Part shown: positions 58,816 through 64,000 of the stretch, piece by piece
Layout of the letters: every line of letters starts with the position of its first letter
Numbering within the stretch: the stretch's first letter is position 1
Source of the DNA: Cepaea nemoralis
Taxonomy: Eukaryota > Mollusca > Gastropoda > Stylommatophora > Helicidae
Assembly: GCA_014155875.1 (NCBI GenBank)
Contig: JACEFZ010021378.1
Coordinates: forward strand, 62,001-126,000
Reading direction: 5' to 3'
Length of the DNA: 64,000 nt
Translations under genes and position numbers: made by a program
The notes under the pieces: generated by a model
What the model saw: the letters and a program-made list of their open reading frames with translations, nothing else
What the model was told of the DNA's origin: nothing
Databases searched by the model: none

Positions 58816-60340
58816 TCACGGAGACAGTCTGAGAGCTAGGTTATGTTATTATATTGTATTATATCTCATGAATGATTATAATTCTGTGATAAGGTTGTTG
58901 TACAGGTTGCGTGTTGCCAAGAGCGCAACTCATGGGATAACCTGGATAACATGGAGAAAGCACATCAACAAAGCAGTAGCAAAAGCAAGAAGGAAAATAG
59001 CCATCCTGAGAAAGCTAAGTGGAACCACATGGGGAGCCAGTGGGAAAATACTTAGCAAAGTTTATCAACAAAGCATACGACCACACCTGGAATACGGGTC
59101 AAATGCGTGGTGTTCGGCATCAAACACCACACTACAAGAGCTGGACAAGGTGCAAAATCAAGCACTTAGAGTCACCACAGGAGGGATGAGATCAACCTCT
59201 ATAGTAGAAATGGAGAAGATGGGGAGGACACAAGCACTGAGAGAGCGCAGAGACACGAAAACGCAAATACAAGCAGAGAAGTTCCTCAACTTGCCAGGCC
59301 ACCCTATGAAGAACAGATTTGATACCCTAGCTATGGGGCGGTTGAAAAGATGTAGTTTTATCCACCAAGCCAAACGACTCTGCAGAGAAACCACCGATCT
59401 GCCCACAGTTGGTATCCCTCTAACAACTATTCCGGAGCGAACTCCATGGAAAGATGAACATAGACTATCATTGCGAATACAGACAAATGTGAGAGGAATA
59501 TTTGACAAGGAAGAACAGAACAGTGTGCAGCGCAGAACAGCCACTCTCAGATTCCTTGATGAAGAATACCCACAGGACCTCTGGATCCGAGTCTACACTG
59601 ATGGGTCAGCACAAAATGCTGTTCGAAATGGAGGAGCGGGAGTGTACATAGAATACTCAAATAATACTAGGGACACAGCCAGAGTACCGACAGGAAAGTA
59701 CTGCCATAACTATGATGCTGAAATTGAGGCAATAAAGATAGCAACAGAGAAATTACTGGGTACCAGCAATGGTACACAACCTGTGGTGCTACTGACAGAT
59801 GCAAAATCAGTACTCGAGGCGCTCCTGTCTGGGAAATTGTCAGTTCTGAGGACACTACTTTCTGAACTTAGCAGTCAGCATAAGATCACCATGCAGTGGA
59901 TACTATCCCACTGTGGACGACCCGGAAACGACAAAGCTGATCAATTGTCTAAGGAAGGAGCCAAAGAAGAACAGCCTGATCTGCCCGTTACATACCACCA
60001 AAAGAAAGGAATGATCAAATCAGTCAGAAAGCCACCAAAACCTACGCAAGATGACTACCACGTTATGGATAGACCAGGACAATTCATTATTCTGCGCCTC
60101 AGAACAGGACACAATAGATTACGCAACCGCATGTTTACAAAATTCAAGATTGGTGAGACAGCCATGTGCACATGTGGATTGGCGTCGCAGACAGCAGAGC
60201 ACATACTCCAAGACTGCCAAAAATATAACATATCTAGGCACACCTTCTGGCCTAGAGAGACGACAGTGGAAGATAAACTCTATGGACCGCTGTGTGAACT
60301 GAAAAAGACTGTTAGATTCATACAAGAGACAACATTGTAG
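58781..60340 (+). CDS. LINE-S: RT C-terminus, RNase H, zinc knuckle (519 codons)
   Basis: Open frame from a fortuitous ATG; LINE homology begins near residue 50. Residues 60-150 are the RT C-terminal part (KHINKAVAKARRKIAILRKL; a VYQQSIRPHLEYGSNAW region; KVQNQALRVTTG). The RNase H domain has all expected catalytic residues: YTDGS at 272-276, AEIEA (Glu 314/316), LLTD (Asp 340), SHCGRPGNDKAD (His 377, Asp 387). Near residues 465-481 is a CTCGLASQTAEHILQDC Cys-Cys-His-Cys cluster. The frame ends shortly before a GAA tail. The polymerase core is absent (5'-truncated), so it cannot act alone, but the lack of stops suggests recent insertion. Confidence 0.85.
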   Translation: MSSYNLFLTLAVHGDSLRARLCYYIVLYLMNDYNSVIRLLYRLRVAKSATHGITWITWRKHINKAVAKARRKIAILRKLSGTTWGASGKILSKVYQQSIRPHLEYGSNAWCSASNTTLQELDKVQNQALRVTTGGMRSTSIVEMEKMGRTQALRERRDTKTQIQAEKFLNLPGHPMKNRFDTLAMGRLKRCSFIHQAKRLCRETTDLPTVGIPLTTIPERTPWKDEHRLSLRIQTNVRGIFDKEEQNSVQRRTATLRFLDEEYPQDLWIRVYTDGSAQNAVRNGGAGVYIEYSNNTRDTARVPTGKYCHNYDAEIEAIKIATEKLLGTSNGTQPVVLLTDAKSVLEALLSGKLSVLRTLLSELSSQHKITMQWILSHCGRPGNDKADQLSKEGAKEEQPDLPVTYHQKKGMIKSVRKPPKPTQDDYHVMDRPGQFIILRLRTGHNRLRNRMFTKFKIGETAMCTCGLASQTAEHILQDCQKYNISRHTFWPRETTVEDKLYGPLCELKKTVRFIQETTL

Positions 60341-60363
60341 TTATAGACATATTTCAAGCTAAC

Positions 60364-60470
60364 GAAAGAAGAAGAAGAAGAAGAAGAAGAAGAAGAAGAA
60401 GAAGAAGAAGAAGAAGAAGAAGAAGAAGAAGAAGAAGAAGAAGAAGAAGAAGAAGAAGAAGAAGAAGAAG

Positions 60471-60500
<30 letters not shown>
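60364..60500. repeat. (GAA)n tail of LINE-S
   Basis: About 44 GAA units directly after the LINE-S 3' UTR (only ~25 bp from the stop). Poly-S and poly-F frames on the minus strand are translations of this tract. Confidence 0.95.
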
Positions 60501-60501
<1 letters not shown>

Positions 60502-60729
60502 TAGTCGTGGTTCCAACTTCATGGCAACGGGTCGTCTCCATTATGCTCCTCTCCTGTGACAGTGAATATCACACAAAATGTTCCTCACTGTCTAATGTAA
60601 AAGGTGGAACAGACAAGAGTCTCACCAATCCAACAACCTGCACAGGTACACTGTGGATAATGGACCGCCAGAATTCCAACACAAACGTCCTCCACGAAAA
60701 ATACAGTTCATCGTAGATGGAATCGGCAG

Positions 60730-60890
60730 TCACCAGAAAGACTTAATTGACCCCGGTTATAGCCCATATGGCTAGGTCTCTTTCCGCAGGTTGACCCGCC
60801 GAAAGCGTCGCACAAAGCACGAACTCCGAAGCTCCAGCAACGACTCCCATGAGTCTCCTGAAAAATGCACCCGTAAACAGAAAAGGTAAA
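60730..60890 (-). mobile_element. SINE-1 body without tRNA head
   Basis: Minus strand carries GGAGCTTCGGAGTTCGTGC, TTTGTGCGACGCTTTC and a CCATATGGGC.ATAACC region as in other SINE-1 copies, ending at ACCGGGGTCAATT. The head is missing at the same point as at 47232. Confidence 0.7.
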
Positions 60891-61340
60891 CCAGTCAATT
60901 CAGCAACAGCCGGTAGCCATTGTTCCGAACATGCAGTTCACGGTGCAAACAAAATCGGATAGAATATTACATTAAAAGTATTCCACACGAATTTCACAGC
61001 TCATAGTGTCACGCCACGCACTCACTCTGTAGCAGGGCGACGGGACCATGTAATACGAGCCCAACATGAGGAACATGCGAATGCAAACCGTAGCCACAAG
61101 CATAAATACTCCAGAGGCCTTAACGGTTCAATGCCTATTCGCCATGTTGGGGACCGGAATTTTACCTAATGCTATTTACAGCTTGTGTGTTTCTAGGATA
61201 CTCCATTTTTGACATTGGTGACACAGCATCGTTAAGAATAAATCGGCTATCAGCTTTTTCTCTGTATGCGTATTGAAATGTTGATGTTTTAGAATAGGTG
61301 GTATTTGATATTTAATATTGCTTTTTTCGATGAAATTATA
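60891..61340 (+). repeat. Composite repeat, second copy
   Basis: AGCCATTGTTCCGAACA, AATTTCACAGCTCA, GCAAACCGTAGCCA and CATAAATACTC match the minus strand at 47035-47215. Beyond 61150 nothing is recognised. Confidence 0.55.
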
Positions 61341-61344
61341 AAAT

Positions 61345-61565
61345 ATCTGATCGCTGGGAAAATGTGGTTTCTGAGTAAAATGTAAAGAATCACATGGACA
61401 GAAAGTAATCTGATGACTAAGTCCTGCAAGTAACACATGAAATACGTAACCTTATTATAATAAAGAGACATAGAGCGACACATCTTTGGACACGTTATGC
61501 AAAGAAATACATTGGAGAACTTGGTCACAACTGGGAAGATTGAAGGGGAAGGAGCGTTCCGTGGC
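61345..61565 (+). pseudogene. LINE-C C-terminal fragment 1
   Basis: MWFLSKM, ITWTES, then HIFGHVMQRNTLENLVTTGKIEG at 61477-61545, with stops between. It stops in GKIEG and is joined to a more 5' part of LINE-C. Confidence 0.7.
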
Positions 61566-61569
61566 CGGA

Positions 61570-62135
61570 ACAGTCATAACATCTGATGGGAGATGCCTTG
61601 AAGAGATTAGAACAAGAATCGCCATGGCGAAAGTGGCCTTTAGCAAGATGAAAAACATTCTGACCAATAAAAAGATGTCGATTGACACGATAAAAAGAGT
61701 GTTGAGGGGATACATAGAGCCTGTTCTTTTGTATGGATGTGAAACTTGGACAATGTGCAGTCACGCTGAAAAACATGTGATGGCTACAGAAATGTGGTTT
61801 CTGAGGAAAATGCAAAGAGTACCATGGACAGATAGAAAAACCAATGACCAAGTACTACAGGAGACAAATTAAAATCGTAGATTAATTAGAGAAATTAGAC
61901 GAAGACAGTCAACATTTTTTGGACATGTTATGAGAAGAAAAGGATTGGAGAACTTATTGACAACTGGCAAGATCGAGGGGAACAGACCAAGAGGAAGACA
62001 GAGAGGAAAATACCTGGATGGCTTGGCCACGTGGCATGGTAGAGACAGGAAAACTGAGCTGATCCACGACTCTGGTGATCGAGTGAAATGGCGTGTCATG
62101 ACCACCCACGCTTTCCGGCATGGCACATGATTGAT
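61570..62135 (+). pseudogene. LINE-C C-terminal fragment 2 (two open pieces)
   Basis: TVITSDGRCLEEIRTRIAM near 61570, GYIEPVLLYGCETW near 61710, MWFLRKMQRVPWTDR, a stop at 61870 (ETN then TAA), then RRQSTFFGHVMRRKGLENL, RPRGRQRGKYLDGLATWHGRD and HDSGDRVKW to the FRHGT end, with a GATT tail. Confidence 0.85.
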
Positions 62136-62142
62136 TGATTGA

Positions 62143-62262
62143 GCGTGGCCATGTGGTGTGGGTGAGACAAGAACACAGTACTAACCACGACTCTGGTGAT
62201 GTGATCTTGTGAGATGGCGTAACTTGACCTCCCACCCTTACCGGCATGGTACATGATGATGG
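62143..62262 (+). pseudogene. LINE-C C-terminal fragment 3
   Basis: GCGTGGCCATGTGGTGTGGG, CACGACTCTGGTGATGTGAT and CTTACCGGCATGGTACATGA repeat the last ~100 bp of LINE-C directly after the previous copy's tail; ends in ATGATGGTG. Confidence 0.7.
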
Positions 62263-62382
62263 TGATCGACTGCATACTGTATCAACGTTTCTATTTCTCT
62301 ACCTTGTCCATACTCTGTGAACACACGGACCAGATACATGTAATATCAGACTTGTTTATATGATTCTCCATTTATATTTACA

Positions 62383-63378
62383 TTATTATTTACTGCTGTC
62401 ATAAAATGTCATAAATTATGTCTTTTGGAAGTTAAATAAAAGATCAGTCTGACTGAAAATTATTGTTTCACAAGATCATAAGATATTTATATGCCATATT
62501 TACATGTGATATTTACATGCGATATTTACATGTGATATTTACATGCGATATTTGCATGCATTCATCTAATGTAGCCCTCGCTGTGGAGAAGGTGTTACGA
62601 AAGCAGTTTGTAATCCCGTAATACCTGGGAGAGATGTGGAAACTATGGGCTGATTTTTATACAATTATATGGTTCCCGGTCGTTAAAAAATCAATAGCAA
62701 ACTACTCGTCGTACACTTGCCAAGTAATCACAAGCACCCAAAATTGCTGGGTTGACTGTGATGTCCTGTAATGCTTATGCAACTAACTGCTAGAACATGT
62801 CATGTCCTTCTTGATACTTTCCACTTTTTCACATTTGATGCCCGTCTGTGTTGACTAAACATCGACTAGTTAAGGAGTGTGATGAAGATGGTTTATTTCA
62901 TTAAAAACTTGACACGAACATTGCTTAGACCAAATATATCTGACCACATTGTCATGTCAAGCTACAGAGTGTTTCGTACATTCACCTTATCTTAAATTTT
63001 TCTGATGGGATCTATGTTTCCATGTCAATAACTCATATCGTACGTGCTGACGCTCATGTTTTAGAGACACGTTTACATCATGATTGGTAGGAGCCATTTG
63101 AAGCTATATGCATGAACTCTTGGTATAAGGTAAATTTATACCATCCTATCATAACACATAACGCCACAAGTTATTTGTGGTAAAATATAAGGAATGAAGT
63201 ATAAATAATGTATTTCTCATTATCTGTGACACATAACGGCAAAACACAGCAAACAGGAATTAATAAATTTGGGGCGATTTTGGAGCGCACAATGTGCTCA
63301 AATTGTACCAACGTTAGAAGCATCAATGATCATATGAGTATTATACAGGTACATGTAAATGCACCAGCCAAAAATATG
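62383..63378 (+). repeat. Family P right half with palindrome end, copy b
   Basis: Collinear with 32660-33870. It ends with GGTACATGTAAATGCACC then AGCCAAAAATAT (63348-63377). The segment is flanked by a 21-bp direct repeat (starting GATTCTCC, at 62362-62382 and 63379-63399), which suggests insertion or recombination of a ~1-kb unit. Confidence 0.65.
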
Positions 63379-63403
63379 GATTCTCCATTTATATTTACAC
63401 TAG

Positions 63404-63732
63404 CTGACCCGGCCCGGCTTCGCCCAGACTCTGGTGGGGAGCATCTCATTTAATTCATATAAGTAGTCATATAAGTTCTCGTTCCCGTTACCAACTATCT
63501 GTCTGTCTGTCTGTCTGTCTATCTGTCTGTCTGTCTGTCTGTCTGACCCGGCCCGTCTTCGCCCAGACCCTGATGGGGAGCATCTCATTTAATTCATATA
63601 AGTAGTCATATAAGTTCCCGTTCCGACTATCTATCTGTCTGTCTGTCTGACCCGGCCCGGCATCGCCCAACTCCTGGTGGGGAGCATCTCATTTAATTCA
63701 TATAAGTAGTCATATAAGTTCCCGTTCCCGAC

Positions 63733-63801
<69 letters not shown>

Positions 63802-63912
63802 GTCTGTCTGTCTGACCCGGCCCAGCCCATGGTCGAGAGCATCTCATTTAAATTATATAAGTAGTCATATAAGATCCCGTTCCCCACTATCTGTCTGACT
63901 GTCTGTCTGTCT
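63404..63912. repeat. Tandem array of 105-165-bp CTGACCCGGCCC units
   Basis: CTGACCCGGCCC starts at 63404, 63543, 63647 and 63812. Each unit holds TGGGGAGCATCTCATTTAA, TAAGTAGTCATATAAG and a variable (CTGT)n tract; unit length varies mainly through the CTGT tract. The array continues to 63912. Confidence 0.9.
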
Positions 63913-63924
63913 TGGGTAAATGTA

Positions 63925-64000
63925 GGAGGGAGGAGGAAGAGGGAGGTGGAGGAGGGAAGAGGAGGGAGGAGACAGGAGGAGTAGGGAGGAATAGGAGGGA
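63925..64000. repeat. GGA-rich purine tract at the window edge
   Basis: GGAGG/GGGA motifs with almost no pyrimidine, open at the end of the window. Confidence 0.85.

Noticed and set aside
60280..60541. Poly-Ser and poly-Phe frames
   Set aside because: Translations of the GAA tail of LINE-S on the minus strand.

Overview
This is eukaryotic, intergenic-type DNA from an animal. I infer a lophotrochozoan, most likely a mollusc, from the mix of non-LTR retrotransposons, tRNA-derived SINEs, mariner and hAT remnants and very long microsatellites; no species-diagnostic gene is present, so this is only a moderate inference. Base composition is AT-rich. I found no convincing host protein-coding gene, rRNA or functional tRNA. 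Every long open frame with biological content belongs to a transposable element. The rest are translations of simple repeats.

Layout. 1-2.4 kb: the 3' end of an RNase H-encoding LINE, a LINE-C fragment, a 51-bp minisatellite and eight copies of a 65-bp satellite. 2.5-7.5 kb: two diverged copies of a ~1.6-kb repeat. The second is split by a poly(A) retrocopy with target-site duplications (TSDs), a rearranged mariner and a third insertion. 7.8-15.8 kb: a four-level retroelement nest. A LINE-C fragment hosts a 250-bp SINE and a 161-bp GAA-tailed SINE; the latter hosts full-length LINE-A, which hosts full-length LINE-B. Each inserted element has recognisable TSDs. 16-31 kb: an AT-rich spacer, degraded RNase H LINEs (18.1-20.4 and 26.2-27.4 kb), a hAT-like MITE, several copies of a dispersed repeat with a palindromic core (family P) and a 1.0-kb GT array. 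31-42 kb: minisatellites, TA arrays, and LINE-C, LINE-E, LINE-F and LINE-G fragments. 42.3-47 kb: a family P copy split by a nearly full-length LINE-D. 47-51 kb: a composite repeat, a complete SINE-2 with 11-bp TSDs, and a 1.3-kb CAGA array. 52-57.5 kb: a family P copy carrying a hAT transposase relic, a LINE-C insertion with TSDs, a LINE-R 3' end and a LINE-E fragment. 57.7-62.3 kb: SINEs, LINE-C fragments and an RNase H LINE with an intact C-terminal frame. 62.4-64 kb: a ~1-kb repeat flanked by a 21-bp direct repeat, then a CCGGCCC-type tandem array.

Element names used here: LINE-A (endonuclease-RT, GAA tail), LINE-B (endonuclease-RT, ATG tail, 3.27 kb), LINE-C (most frequent, sister of LINE-B), LINE-D (endonuclease-RT with C-terminal zinc finger), LINE-E, LINE-F and LINE-G (RT C-terminal fragments), LINE-R and LINE-S (RNase H-encoding), SINE-1, SINE-2, SINE-GAA, family P (palindrome repeat). 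Functionally the window is a record of retrotransposition. LINE proteins (endonuclease for target nicking, RT for copying, sometimes RNase H) presumably mobilised both themselves and the SINEs, and shared 3' ends point to particular LINE/SINE pairings. None of the ORFs is a complete active element as written. LINE-B and LINE-S are the least decayed.
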